A stretch of DNA of 36,840 bases from Antrodiella citrinella (lineage: Eukaryota; Basidiomycota; Agaricomycetes; Polyporales; Steccherinaceae): contig SGPM01000276.1 of NCBI GenBank assembly GCA_004802725.1, forward strand, positions 1-36,840, written 5' to 3'. The notes beneath the pieces were generated by a model, which had not been told where the DNA came from, did not search any database, and saw only the letters and a list, made by a program, of their open reading frames with translations. Positions within the stretch are counted from its first letter, which is position 1; each line of letters opens with the position of its first letter. The position numbers and the translations under genes were made by a program. Positions 21,198-32,467 of the stretch are shown one piece after another.

Positions 21198-22474
21198 CTA
21201 CATGATTGAACACCCATCCGGGAGCTTCGGCAGTCCGTCCGCCCCCATGTCGAGCCCTGGTGGAAGGGGACCCATGATCTCAGCCGGCGGGGAGCCGTGT
21301 GATTGCATCTACACACACACACACACCGTCAGCCCATACACATTGACCAGTCAAGAATGAATAGGGATGGGATGGGGTAGAGACGTACCTCGTTCATGAG
21401 TCCAACGACCTTGACGCCCTGCGTGGGGTCGTCATCCGAGTACGTCGGTGCCTCAAATATCTCAACGATCTGCGCGACGAGGACTTGTTGCGCTTCGTAC
21501 CGCTTCATGTCGTCTGGCTTGATCTTCGCCGCGTTGTCGCGTATGTATGATGGGAACTACAAGTCAAGCCTGACGTTAACTATGTGCGTGGAAGAAAAGT
21601 TAAGAGGCAGAAGGTGTGGCGTACTTTGTCATGCAGCTCTTTCAGAGGTTCATACAGCACCTCCTTGCTCATGAGTTGAGACATCATGGATTCGAGTATC
21701 CCCTGCAGATCTTCATCTGACTCGCCACCTTCGCTACCTAGAGAACCTAGCAGAGCTTCGAGGGGATCTTCTTCACCGCTCGCAGCTGACTCCGCCTGCA
21801 CGATACGATGAGCACACAACAACAACAACACACGCAGAACGACAAATATAACATTACCTGCAGGTTCGTCTCACTCTCCTTCAACTTCTCCATCGCCTTC
21901 CGTATACTCTTCTGGAAATCATCGTCCCCGACCTCCCTCTTTCCTGCCTCCGCCGCAGTCGCTTTCCCCTTGCCTTCCGTCCCTGCCACCCCTGGGTACA
22001 CACCCTCACCAGGCACGCCCGCCCCCATACTATCCATCTCACCAATCAACATGTCCTCCCACGCCTTCCTGAACTTCGCCTCCGCCTCTTTATCCTCTCC
22101 CGACGCGCCGCCCTCCGGTGCGGGCGACGCCTCCGAGGCGATCTCGCGCATGAGCTCTGCCATGCCCTTGGCCAGCTCAGAGGCGAAGTCGTCCGAGAGG
22201 TTCAGGTCGTCTAGACCTAATTTCGGTTTCGCCGCTGCTGGCTGGGCGGATGGTGCGGGGGCGGAAGTGGCGGGGGAGGGTTTGGATGGCGTGCCGGTTG
22301 TGGGAGGTTTGGAGGGTGCTGGGGCGCTGAATTGGTCGAGTACATCTGTGGATGTGTAGTCGTATGAGCACACCGACAAGATATCCAGAGGGTCACTGAA
22401 CCGCACATACCATCAAGATCGTCCACGTCCTCTTCCACGACGGCCGGTTTCTTCTGTTGAGCTGTCTGAGACAT
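21198..22474 (-). CDS. PEX19: Peroxisomal membrane-protein import receptor Pex19
   Basis: Minus-strand exons 22474-22411, 22345-21858, 21795-21625, 21556-21389 and 21308-21198 give 333 aa with closed phases. The N terminus MSQTAQQKKPAVVEEDVDDLDG is the acidic Pex3-binding region. A Pro/Ala-rich linker follows, then LDDLNLSDDFASELAKGM and the helical MMSQLMSKEVLYEPLKEL segment that holds client membrane proteins. The C terminus reads KLPDGCSIM, a CaaX box (CSIM), so farnesylation is expected. Pex19 is a cytosolic chaperone that delivers peroxisomal membrane proteins to Pex3. The last intron (21388-21309) has a run of GT/TG dinucleotides just before its acceptor. The next gene encodes a Prx5-type peroxiredoxin, often peroxisomal in fungi, on the same strand. 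Confidence 0.93.
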
Positions 22475-22952
22475 AATTTCCTTCCTTCTTCTGCCCTCAG
22501 TGTAGCTCGTTTCGTCGTCGAGTTCAAAGAGGGTGGACAGAGGGTATGTAGATACTTTTGGGAACGAGAACGTGAAACTTAAAGTTGGAGGCGACTTGCT
22601 AGACCCGGTCCGGGTATGCAGTAGGCGTCCATATAAATGTCCGAATGTACGACTTCGCCGCGACCTGACTCAACCTCATACGTTTTCTCGACAAATCTCA
22701 CTACATATGTGTGTACATATGTGTAGATACAAATCATTGTACTAGGTTGTATGCAAGTTTGAGACCTGATGTGGGCCACGGCGCTCAGGTTCGACAAGGG
22801 TGGACCTGTGAACGCCTGCCTCCCAGATCGCCGTCATCTCAGATCGCCGTCGTTGCAGATACATAGAACCAGTTTTGTTTGGTATAACTTTATGAGATTT
22901 TCTACATTCGAGGTTACATCTTCTCTACTGGGCTGCGTGCGGATGTATCTCC
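22475..22952. other. Intergenic between PEX19 and the peroxiredoxin gene
   Basis: About 480 bp holding the PEX19 promoter and the peroxiredoxin 3' flank. A duplicated ACATATGTGTG (about 22701-22723) is the only pattern seen. No RNA gene is supported. Confidence 0.5.
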
Positions 22953-23730
22953 TCAGAGAGCTGCCAAAACAGCATCCGCGCCAGAGACAGAGACATCGGT
23001 GCCAGGCTCACGCTACGAGAAATTAGCATCGTCAGATACGGTCGCGACTCGGATGAATATCTGAGGGAGCGTACCTCAACGTAGACGACCTTCAAGTCAT
23101 CCAAAACGATAGCACCACGGGCAACACGCGTTCCGAGCCCGATCCCGCGACCGCTCAAGTCGATGTCCCACCCAATTTGCTTGGCGAAAGTAGCTTCAGG
23201 GTCAGACAGCGACAGGACCTACATGCACGAACGCAAAACAAGCATAAGTCAGACAAAAGGGTAGAAATGAGAGAATAAGAGAGGAGACGCACCTTATCCT
23301 TCAATCCAGACACCTTAGACCATCCGCTCATGACGAACGGGTCGTTAGCGGCGAACACGGCGATCACGTCTACGCCCTTTCCCTTGAACTCTTCAGACTT
23401 CTCGAGGTAGGGAGGGAGGTGCGTTTGGTGGCATGTGCTCTGTTCGAAACCGGTTATGTAGATCAGCGTTGATCTAGCATTATCAATATCAATGCGTACA
23501 GTGAAAGCTCCTGGGACGGAGACCAGCACGACCTTCTTTCCCTTCCATTCTTCAGCGGTCTTCACCTTGACGGCTACAGTACAAGACTATTAGCAAGCTG
23601 ACCTTCAAAAGTCTGAGGGAAGCGAAGAGAACGCACGGATTCCGCAAGAAGCGAAGCTCTCCTCAGGCTGGTACGGGATGTGGAGGAACGTAGTGCCCGT
23701 AGGGAGGGTATCGCCAACTTTGATACTCAT
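22953..23730 (-). CDS. Prx5/AhpC-TSA-type peroxiredoxin
   Basis: Minus-strand exons 23730-23637, 23573-23500, 23439-23293, 23218-23075 and 23012-22953 give 172 aa, the usual Prx5 length; phases close. MSIKVGDTLPTGTTF opens the protein. The peroxidatic motif is PGAFTSTCHQTHLPPY with Cys59. Then come VDVIAVFAANDPFVMSGW, FAKQIGWDIDLSGRGIGLGTR and the C-terminal DVSVSGADAVLAAL. The enzyme reduces H2O2 or alkyl peroxides via thioredoxin or glutathione. Fungal homologues (PMP20, Asp f 3 type) can be peroxisomal or cytosolic; no clear C-terminal SKL signal is present here, so cytosol is likely. The active-site region reads TSTC rather than the commoner TPTC. Confidence 0.92.
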
Positions 23731-25449
23731 GTTGATGGAAAATCGTCTAGTAGTAGAGGTACGATGAACGTGGAAGTACGTGTTCAGAGAGGATTTGAGG
23801 GAGAGAGCGATATAGGCTTGTATCATGTGATGCCCGAGAGGTCTTACTCAGACTCGGAGGCCTCGGTGTTTATCCAATGTTTATCTGAATGAAATGGCGA
23901 CGAGACGATACTGTAGGCTCGAACTTGAAGAATTTCCGGCCGTATATCGATTCATCTTTGCTCGCGCTCATTGTCTGATTATCACACCATTCGACGCGGG
24001 ATTCGGCACACTAAGTTACTGTCAGCCCGTCGCTTTTTGGTTCCAACTTCCCGGATACTCCTTGAACTTCGCATTCTATGCCATACTTTCACTTGTAACT
24101 TGGACTCACAAGCTCGATAACGATTCTGGAACAGACTACAGCGTTCGTCGGTCGGGCGGAGGATATTGCGGAGGCTTGGCGGAGGCTAAGAATAGACGAA
24201 CGGAACTAAATCCACTGTAAGTAGTAGCAGCAAAAAAGTAGTGAGACTACAAATTATCAGCGCGCCAGCCGCCGCTCTTATCCTCGGGCATCTCATGACA
24301 TGTACAGCCAGTGAATGCAGATAGTACATTCATCAGTTTCTGGTACGTACTACCCGTCCTCTTTGTACTCTCAAATTTGCAGACCGCTGATGTTTTTTGA
24401 CTTAGGGAGATGCTTCAAGAGAAGCATTCCCCGAGCCAATCAAACGATGGACATAGAAGCACAGGAGATTGACCCCTCACATGATCATTTATCCCGCTCT
24501 GTCTCTTTCTGTGAATGTCTCAGCATCATGGTCCTTGAACTGTGGTTATCGCTGTCCTTGTGAATACACTCATGATCTTTGACATTGTGAGCGGCGTACG
24601 CTATATCAATCGCGAATCGAGGATACATTTCAACCTCAAACGGGTTTAGGACCATCTCGTCATTTTTCCCGCCATGTTCATCTGGCACATCTTGCTTGGC
24701 GCTTCAGCACCCCTCTACCTTCTCGAGCCAAGTTCTTCAAGCAACCCGGTCGAGGTGGGTTGATCTGCTGACACCTTCGAGGCCTCTACGATACCGAAAC
24801 GGTAATTTGTGGATTTTCACGTCGTTGCTGATCCGTTGCGTTTTGGATACAGTGACGAGGTCCCCGGTAGTCCATTGAACAAGTTCAAGAGACTCCGAGT
24901 CGTCGCCGGAGACCCCCAGTCATCGAAGTGGATGGGTCTTCGCAATCTGAATAACTCTGGGAACAGAGTTTCATTACGGCTCGTATGTCAAGAAGGCCTT
25001 TGTATACGTATCGCATTCATCACGATGGCGCACTGCTGTCGGTTGACTGTCGGAGCATGCGCTTGCTTGGATAATGGATTGAAAGTGCCTCAGCCACGGC
25101 CCGTCCATCCGCCACAATCTCGAGGCGAATCGATAATCAGCGCTCAGCGATCACCTTGATTCTTCTGCCAAAGGGTATTCAAACGAACGAGTTTCTGGTG
25201 ATGCATGATGCATAATGATGTACCGGTGCGTATGCCATAACTTTCACACTGTCATTGTACTCACTATCGCATTCAGACCTTCGGACGCTTTATAGAAACA
25301 AGTTAGAGAGCACGCCACAAGGACCATGATCAGCATGTGGCAGATTCGTGCAATCACGGTATAGCCATCGGAGGCAGTCACTCTGAACTAGAAATGCCTC
25401 CGAGTCGAATTGGAGAGTCCTTCAGACACATTTGTCGGTGGATCGACGA
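23731..25449. other. Long intergenic stretch, nothing recognised
   Basis: Over 1.7 kb between the divergent peroxiredoxin gene and DUF6534 copy B. Several ORFs of 60-115 codons occur on both strands, but none shows a domain or consistent splice structure. It may hold degenerate sequence. Confidence 0.45.
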
Positions 25450-25458
25450 TATATATAA
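25450..25458 (+). promoter_or_regulatory. TATA box of DUF6534 copy B
   Basis: TATATATAA about 75 bp upstream of ATG 25532. Copy C has a comparable TATA-like element (32461-32467 on the minus strand) about 65 bp from its ATG, so the promoter layout is shared. Confidence 0.55.
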
Positions 25459-25531
25459 CAGCTTGACATCGAAGTATTCAACGCCACAGCGACTGCTACG
25501 CCTGCCTTTCTCCAGTGACATCTTGTGCACA

Positions 25532-27140
25532 ATGGCCACTCCAGAGAACGCACCTAGTCTTGTAATGGTGTAAGTAATCGCACTTAGCTCGAGATCTTCG
25601 AAGACTCATACCGGGATTGTGTTTGTAGGACAGGCCCAATGGTACGTCCCGACGCCGATTCGACCGATTCGACTAACGTGACCCCTGATAACACTGTGTC
25701 GCAGCTCTTGGGACAACTATTCAACTGGGGACTCCTCGGTGTACTGATAGTGCAAGCATGTGATTGTCACCGCTTGACACCTTGTTCATTCGTAACTAAT
25801 ACTTCACACAGATCTATACTACATTGCATTCCCTCGGGATCATCGAGGACTCAAATGCGTTGTGGCCGTTGCATTTCTTCTAGAACTAGCTCAAACCATT
25901 CTGCTTACCTATGATAGTTTTCGGATGTTTGCAAAGGGGTGGGGAGACCCAGTAGAACTGAACTCCATTGGATTTTTCTGGCTGGACATATCCTTGCTAT
26001 CGGGCCTTAGTAAGTATGACATACTCTCGCCAGTCGTATATGCTGACCATATTCACAGTCAGCGTATTGGCCCAGTTGTTCTATGCCTGGAGAATTCACG
26101 TCTTGAGCCGTTCTTACTGGGCAGCAGGCCCTATTTCTTTGGTGCGTAATACTGCCGCTCAAACTTCGAAGGCCTCACTCCCAACCACCATTCATAGTGC
26201 GGTGGTTGAGGGCGGATGGGTGCCGAGTACTATTTTAATTGTCATCATATTAATACTCACCGTGACCTCTCTAGATTGCAATCGTGCAAGGCGCTCTTGA
26301 GATATACACAAGTGTCCTTGTCCTCCGGACAGATCGTATTTCCGACTGTAAGTCTCGTCCCCTTGACTGCGTCCATGCTCTTACTGGTCGTCTCTCAACG
26401 GATCAGTGCCCATGATGCCCGCGGCCAAAGTGTTTACTGTACGTACCTCTTTCCATCATCTCCCGAAACACCGAAGCCTTCTGATGCCATGATACGCCCA
26501 GATCTGGCTGTCTTTGAGTTCTATATGCGACCTCATGATCACTTGCAGCATGTTCTTCTACCTTCGTAGGGCCAAAAATGCCGCTCTGCTCAAAACCACG
26601 AGTAGCCTGCTCACGCGCCTCATTGTCCTTACTGTTGAAACTGGCCTTATTTCTTGTGCTGCCCAAATCGCGGCTCTCGTATGCCATATTGCTGCCGATA
26701 ACACGATGCTGTACGCAATACCTGTGGCGGTGACATGCAAGCTGTATTCGAACAGTATGATCATGGTTGTCTCTTTTACAGTGATTTCCCTTGCAGTGGT
26801 GACTGACTCGCACTCCACAGATTCTCAACTCGCGAATGCGCATCTACAACAGCCGTGATGATGGCAAACGGCTTCCTAGTGACGATGTTCACTTTATTTC
26901 GGTCAATTCCGCCACACTTCCACAGGATGGCATCTTGGTTCACATGTCACATATTTCCGACCGGCCGGAAATCGAATCGATAGAGATGGACAACGCTACA
27001 AAAGTGAGCTCAGAGTTGTACTTCCGAAATTTCCGTTCAATTGACTTGATGATTGGCAGGCTACACAAACTGCAAACCGTAACGAGTTCAAACACACCGC
27101 TCGCCACGTCACGTACGCGAACAACCTCACGCTCGTGTAA
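25532..27140 (+). CDS. Seven-helix DUF6534-type membrane protein, copy B
   Basis: Exons 25532-25569, 25629-25641, 25705-25759, 25812-26009, 26059-26141, 26275-26347, 26407-26438, 26502-26765, 26821-27003 and 27060-27140 give 339 aa; all phases close. Start MATPENAPSLVM. Landmarks: FNWGLLGVLIVQ (TM1), YYIAFPRD, TYDSFRMFAKGWGDPVELNS, QLFYAWRIHVLS, IAIVQGALEIYTSVLVL, then LTRLIVLTVETGLIS and CKLYSNSMIMILNSRMRI (DUF6534 core). The tail ends HVTYANNLTLV. Function is unknown; a receptor-like membrane role is only a guess from topology. Intron 5 (26142-26274, 133 nt) is twice as long as in copy A and holds an 8-bp inverted repeat. Intron 8 uses a weak donor, ATG|GTTGTC, but keeps the same length (55 nt) as in copy A. 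The last intron (27004-27059) is supported by matching C-terminal coding in copy C. Confidence 0.88.
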
Positions 27141-27489
27141 ATGAATGCGCACTTTTCTCCTCCTTCATCGTGACGCGAGATGGGCTTGTAAAATTTGCGA
27201 TTCCAGTTTTCGTACTCTGTATCCTCCGCCATTCCACTTTGTTCTCTCTGTTTTTTGCCTGTTCTACTGTAATGGCTCGGCATGTACATGTATCTCTTGT
27301 GTATAGTAGTATATTTCAAACAATCTAGGGACGCGGATCGGCCATGTCCCAGATCGAACGATACCGATTCTTATTGATCAGCAATTGTTTTTGTGGAGGT
27401 CATAGCAGGTACGATTCACCATGCGTATGTGGGATAAGTATTTCTGGCTTTGTGGCTGAACCATCGACAATTCCGTCCGCGGAATTGTA
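27141..27489. other. Intergenic, nothing recognised
   Basis: 3' flank of copy B; no gene, repeat or RNA gene seen. Confidence 0.5.
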
Positions 27490-27765
27490 GAACAGTTAGA
27501 GGCTGTTTTACAATCCCAGCAGAATGTACAACGTACAGCGTAACAAAGGCAGTCTGACCGTACAAATGATCACGGGGAGCCATTTTGACCTTTCAAGCGC
27601 AAGAATTCGCCACGCGTAGAAGATCTGGACCATCATGCACAACAGTACTAAAAATCGATACCTAAGCACTTGAAGGCCTGAGTAATGCAAATAGCTTACG
27701 AAATGATGGCAGAATGATGATACTGAACCACTATCAGCCAACTTGGATGAGCACGTCAAAGTCTC
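27490..27765 (-). pseudogene. DUF6534 relic, fragment D
   Basis: On the minus strand a fragment reads WFSIIILPSF, a donor GTAAGC, then MMVQIFYAWRILALERSKW, matching the end of exon 4 and exon 5 of copies A and B (QLFYAWRIHVLSRSYW). The upstream and downstream exons are not found in order. It is a truncated copy, not an active gene. Confidence 0.55.
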
Positions 27766-27959
27766 CCGGAACGCGTCGCGTGAAACCAGAACCGTCTGTA
27801 GAAGGTCCGTAGAGGACGAAGACAGCGAGCTGCTGTACTTACCCTAGGATAGGAAACTGAGTGGATCTTGCCATCCAAACTGAAGCAAGATATTCCCGGG
27901 TCACATGAATTAGCAGAAAATGGACGAAACGGCAGAACAATGGGCGAAGCCCTCGCTCA

Positions 27960-28192
27960 AGGCGCTGCAGCAGAATAGACGAACAACGGGCGATACGTAG
28001 ACGTTTCGCCCGTGTTCGTCCGCACGTTTCTTCCCTTGGTCTTCCCTTGGTCTTCCCAGGTTCCCTTGTTCTTCCCATGCGCGCCTGTTCGTCCTTATCT
28101 GCTATCGGTTCTGCCGTTGTTCGCCCTTTTGAATTCGTTTTCGCCTTAGGTTTTCAGCTGGTGTTCGTCCGGTCTGCGTCTTGTTCGTCCGT
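27960..28192. repeat. Short-motif repeat region (TGTTCGTCC and TCTTCCCTTGG units)
   Basis: TGTTCGTCC occurs at 28013, 28086, 28162 and 28182. TCTTCCCTTGG-type units are tandem around 28030-28075. ACGGGCGA (27986-27993) pairs with TCGCCCGT (28006-28013). The reverse complement, GGACGAACA, recurs at 33484, 33504 and 33515. No protein is supported. Confidence 0.6.
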
Positions 28193-28611
28193 TTGACGGT
28201 AGTAATTAGTCAATTTCTGCTACCTCGTCACACTTACACATGCATCTCACCGGCCGACGTGACATTTGCTAGTCACGGGTGCTCAGTACTTTGTCGATGT
28301 AATTGCGAATATGATAAAATTACTGTTGACTTTCGTACCAATCTTTGGGCCCACACCAACAATTGAAACTCCAATAAAGACAGCCACACCGTGAATATAG
28401 TAAGTACTATGTACAAAAATGAGATGCTGCAACTGCTGGTTGAGGGACACAGCTATCCGCACGAACGAAATATGACCATGCCTCTTCCGACTCGAATTGA
28501 GGACGCGCCGTTGCCAACCATACAGCGAGTGCAGAAGTGAAAATGGGACAAGAAAGTCGAGCCCTCTATCGTACTTTACAATAATACATGTACATTTCTT
28601 CTGCTGTGGAT
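28193..28611. other. Intergenic, nothing recognised
   Basis: Between the short-motif repeat and the stop of the beta-lactamase-like gene. It serves as that gene's 3' flank. Confidence 0.5.
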
Positions 28612-30477
28612 CTACCTACTCAATGTGATATTCGTCGAGGGCACCCACAACCTCTTCCCCTCCTGCCCCTCAGTGAACACAACAACATTGACCGCCGCAC
28701 CATTCTTGACCCCCCACAGATCCTGACCGTTCCAATACGGATAACACCCCATATGCACCATTCCGTTATATCCCGGGATCCCAGTATCGAGTCTGAACTC
28801 GTCCTTCCGCCCCGAACTCCGCAACGCCATCCTTCCTCCTTGCTTCACGCCAAACAAGCCCAGAACGTCCGTCCCGTCCAGTACGTACCTATCCAACCAA
28901 AGTGTCCCGCGTTTCACGCTCACCATCGCGGTTGAATTGGAGGCGGGGTCCGTGAAGGTGCCGGAGTAGAGCTGGGTAGCTGTGACAGTGAAGAGGTTAT
29001 CGATGGCGGGTTGGAGGACGGAGAATATGAAGTATGCGATCTGGGCAGCATCGGGGAAGTGTCCAGCGAGGAGGACGATCATGCCAATGGACGTGCCGGG
29101 GTGTATGGCTAGGGCGGCGTGGTGGCCTGCCATTGCGCCCACTACGTTGCGCAACAATGTGTGAGCTCGTCAGTACGATGTCAGCCGCGAGATGAAAAGA
29201 GGGACGTACGCTTCCAGAATATCCGCCTCGGACGTCCATACGAGTCTTTTATCTTGACGATCTCCCACATCATGCCCATCTCGGTCCAGTCGTCCTCTTC
29301 GAACGCGAATACGGGTGTGAACCACTGGTCGAGTTGTTGCTCAGTCAGGAAGGATGAGGGCTTGAGGAGGGTCTGCGTGAACTTGATCAGGTCGGAGAGG
29401 GACGAGTATTGTCCTGCTGCTGGGTTCATTGCGTCGAGTAAATCTTGATCCTGGGAGAATCGTTAGTCAGTCATGCGTAGCGAGATAGTCGTTGTAGGTG
29501 TACATACCGTCACTTCGGGAGCCAAGCTCGGCACCGCAATCATCTTCGCATTCTGGGGCGTCACCGAGAACCCGCTCCCGTTCATCCCAAGCGGCTCAAA
29601 AATGTCCTTCGCAAACAACTCTGTGATAGTGTTCGGCGAGTCCGCGCTCTCCTTGTTCAACCTCTTGTTCGCAATGACGAGTGACCGTGATAACAGTGAT
29701 GTTCCCGTATTCGAATACGCGGGGTACTTCCCCGGAGGAGATGTCAGTTTGTACTTCTCCGTAGCTCTTAGGACGTCGTCGTGCGAAGGGAAGGGTAGGC
29801 CATTCGTAGGCGGAGGTCCGGCGCCATACAGACTCTTCGGGAAATTGGCTACAGTGCCCGGAGGCCAGTCACGCCCCAAACCAGAGAGGTGCGTTGCACA
29901 ATGACGGAGCGTGATCGGCGCGGCGGAGGGCTCGTTTACCGCGTCGGGGGCAAATCCGTCGGTTCTGTAGGTGAAGTCCGGTATGTACTTCTGTACAGGG
30001 TCGTCCCTGGACGCGATGAGTCAATTGACATCACGTAGAGTGTGACGGTTCTTACCAAGACAGAGCTCCCTTCCGCTCAAGCATGAGAGCTTCATACACC
30101 GGGAGCAGCTTCGTGACGGACGCGACCCTGTAGATTGTCTCGCTCGTCGTCTCCTCTGAGCTCCCGCTGTCGTTCCCGCGCACCTTCCCGAAATTGGCCT
30201 GGTACAGCGGACCGTGTGCGGACACGACGGCGACGCTGAGACTGTCGATCGGCTTGTTCGCGAATGTGCGTGAGAGGTGATGGTCCAAGTTCAACCCCGC
30301 GTTGACGATGAGCGGGTGGGTGACAGGAGGCGGATAGTCGACGAGGAGGCTTTTGGGCAAGAACGGGTGACATTCCCATCTCTGCGCGTCGCGACGTGTC
30401 GGGAGGTACCAGAAACCAGAGTAGTGGCCTCCGAGGGCGAGCGAGACCAGGGCGACGAGGACGGAGAGCAGCAGCAT
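28612..30477 (-). CDS. Secreted serine beta-lactamase-like hydrolase
   Basis: Minus-strand exons 30477-30056, 30006-29508, 29450-29210 and 29141-28612 give 563 aa with phases closing. The start MLLLSVLVALVSLALGG is a signal peptide or anchor. The catalytic SxxK is S120-VTK in YRVASVTK; the second motif is Y238-S-N in KYPAYSNTG; GAMAGHHAAL may replace the third (K/H-x-G) motif. Family: beta-lactamase/transpeptidase fold (class C, LACTB and esterase relatives), which in fungi acts on esters, amides or peptides rather than necessarily on antibiotics. The C-terminal domain after about residue 420 is beta-rich (LYSGTFTDPASNSTAMVSV). It is probably extracellular. The start 30477 is chosen because the hydrophobic leader begins there; the frame is open further upstream without signal character. 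Confidence 0.9.
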
Positions 30478-30981
30478 CGTGGTCGTGGTCGGTGGGGAAG
30501 AGGAAAAGAGACGGGAGGCGTTATAAGCCGGATCACACAGGGGCCACTGTCTGTCAGCTCTTCCCGACGCGCGGACTCGGCCTCCCAACTCGTATCCCCC
30601 GCGAAATTTGGTACACGACGCCTCGTCGCAGTCCTCCACAGAGGCGTGAATCGTTGTTCTACGCAAACGCGCTGTTGGCTGCATCCAATTGTCAGCTTGT
30701 GAAGTCATGATACAGTCTCAACACTAACAATTCAAGAACAATAACATCGAATCGTAACAGCACATGAGTGCAGAGCCAATCTCAAAGCTTGCGAAGAGGC
30801 AAATGTGGCGGCGGGAATTATGAGCGATGACGTAATATCGTCCTCGTAACCTCATCCACTACCGTACAGGACAGATGAATCGTAAATAGCGAAATACCAT
30901 TCATCCACAATGAAAGAGCAAGAAAGAGTACATACGACTCTCACAACCATGGAGACTCGGATGACAGTAATACAATATCCC
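30478..30981. other. Intergenic, upstream of the hydrolase
   Basis: Contains the hydrolase promoter (TATAAGCC-like on the minus strand near 30520) and the 3' flank of the DUF6534 pseudogene. Nothing else is recognised. Confidence 0.45.
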
Positions 30982-32398
30982 CTACACGACCGTGATATCG
31001 CTTGCGTAAGGAACATAACGAGCGGTGTAGTCAGATTCGTTCGCAGTTTCTGTATCCTGTCAATCTTCATGTCAGTTGCATTAGGTGTGCCATGTCTACG
31101 TGTATCACTGCACCTTTGTGCTGTCGTCTGTATGTCTAGACTCTGTCTCTGGACCATGATACCGTCATGGGGAGATGTGGCGGGATTGACTGATAGAACG
31201 TGGAGGTTATCATCATCAGGAATCCCTCCGCCGTCGTCACGACTGTTCAAAATGCGCATCCGCGAATTGAGTATCTGTAGCCCAAGAGGGTGTTTGGCAC
31301 GGTCTGAGGTCAGCCAACGATCTAAAAGCGAAGCAATATAGAATGGACGAACCGCAAGCATACTATTGGAGACTGGAGTACAGCTTACTTGTCACTCCCA
31401 CGGGTGCTGAGTACAACAACGTGTGGCTATCGGCCACAAAAAAGTCAGAGTCGTGAGCTGCACTGCGCAAGAGAGCAGGCCGGTCTCGACGGTAAGGGTG
31501 ATGAGCCGCGTGAGGTGACTGCTTGTCCTCTTGACTCAGTTCGTTTTCTTGGCACAATGGAGATAGTAGAACATGCTACTAGTGATCATGACATCGGAGA
31601 CATAGCCCATTGCCAGCCATACCTGTAGATGCGTCAGGAAATTCTTCGCAGCAGCTTGAAGCGTTCACAAGAATGGAGATCCGTACAATGAACACCCTGT
31701 ATGCTTCGGTTTGAGGCACTGAAATTGTCATCATATAGCCATTAGTAGGAGCATACGCATAGATACAAGCAGACTTACACCTGGATAGACGGTTGGCCTG
31801 GAGGCAGAGAAAACCATCGTATATCTCTATTATTCCTTGCACAATGGCCACCTAAGTAACGATTATTAGCCTCAAGCGCTACGAATCTGGCGCATTGGCA
31901 TCAAGCTCTGCGTACCACGGAAATAGTCCCGGAAGCATAGTAAGAGCGACTCAGAATGTAGATTCTCCAAGCATAAAAAAGTTGTGTCAATGCGCTGACT
32001 GTCAATAGAATCAGTATCAGAGATCATCGTACGACAGCAGATGACGCACTGAAGCCGGAGAGTATGGGTATATTGAGCCAGTACAGCCCAATAGAGTCAA
32101 GTTCTGCTGGATTCCCCCATCCACTTGCGTACACTCGGAAAGCATCATGTGCAAGTAGAATCGTCTGAGTCGTCTCGAGGAAAAATATAGCAGCGACGAT
32201 GCATTTGAGGTCGCGAGGAAAGGCGATATAGTAAAGGTCTAAACGAATCATCAGTCATGGTCAATCCGAGTCAGCACTGGTGACGAGACATACCATTGGT
32301 CCCGTCCTGCAGACAACAGACACGAGAATATGAGTTTTCAAAAGCCGTGTAGATAGTGCAGCGACGTACACTATGATAAAGCTCTCCGGAGTGGCCAT
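30982..32398 (-). pseudogene. DUF6534 membrane protein, copy C, inactivated
   Basis: The start ATG 32398 (MATPESFIIV) and the 13-nt second exon (32306-32294, TGPM) match copy B, but the third exon (TM1, 55 nt) is absent. One normal-size 55-nt intron space now joins exon 2 directly to exon 4 (from 32238), which breaks the frame. Downstream exons are recognisable: YYIAFPRDLKC, FYAWRIYILSRSYY, VAIVQGIIEIYDGF, MFYYLHCAKKTN. Further damage: an in-frame TGA after AKKTN, a one-base shift at CTGACTTTTTTGTGG, and a seven-base insertion (AGTCTCC) before AATAGTATG. The C terminus DYTARYVPYASDITVV ending at TAG 30982-30984 is intact and homologous to copy B. It is a recently decayed paralogue. Translation could restart at MIRLDLYYIAF, but later breaks remain. 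Confidence 0.8.
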
Positions 32399-32467
32399 TG
32401 CGATACAAAAATTTACAAGTTGGCACTGAGAGGCCTGGAGACACTTGGTCTCCAAGGTCCTATATAA

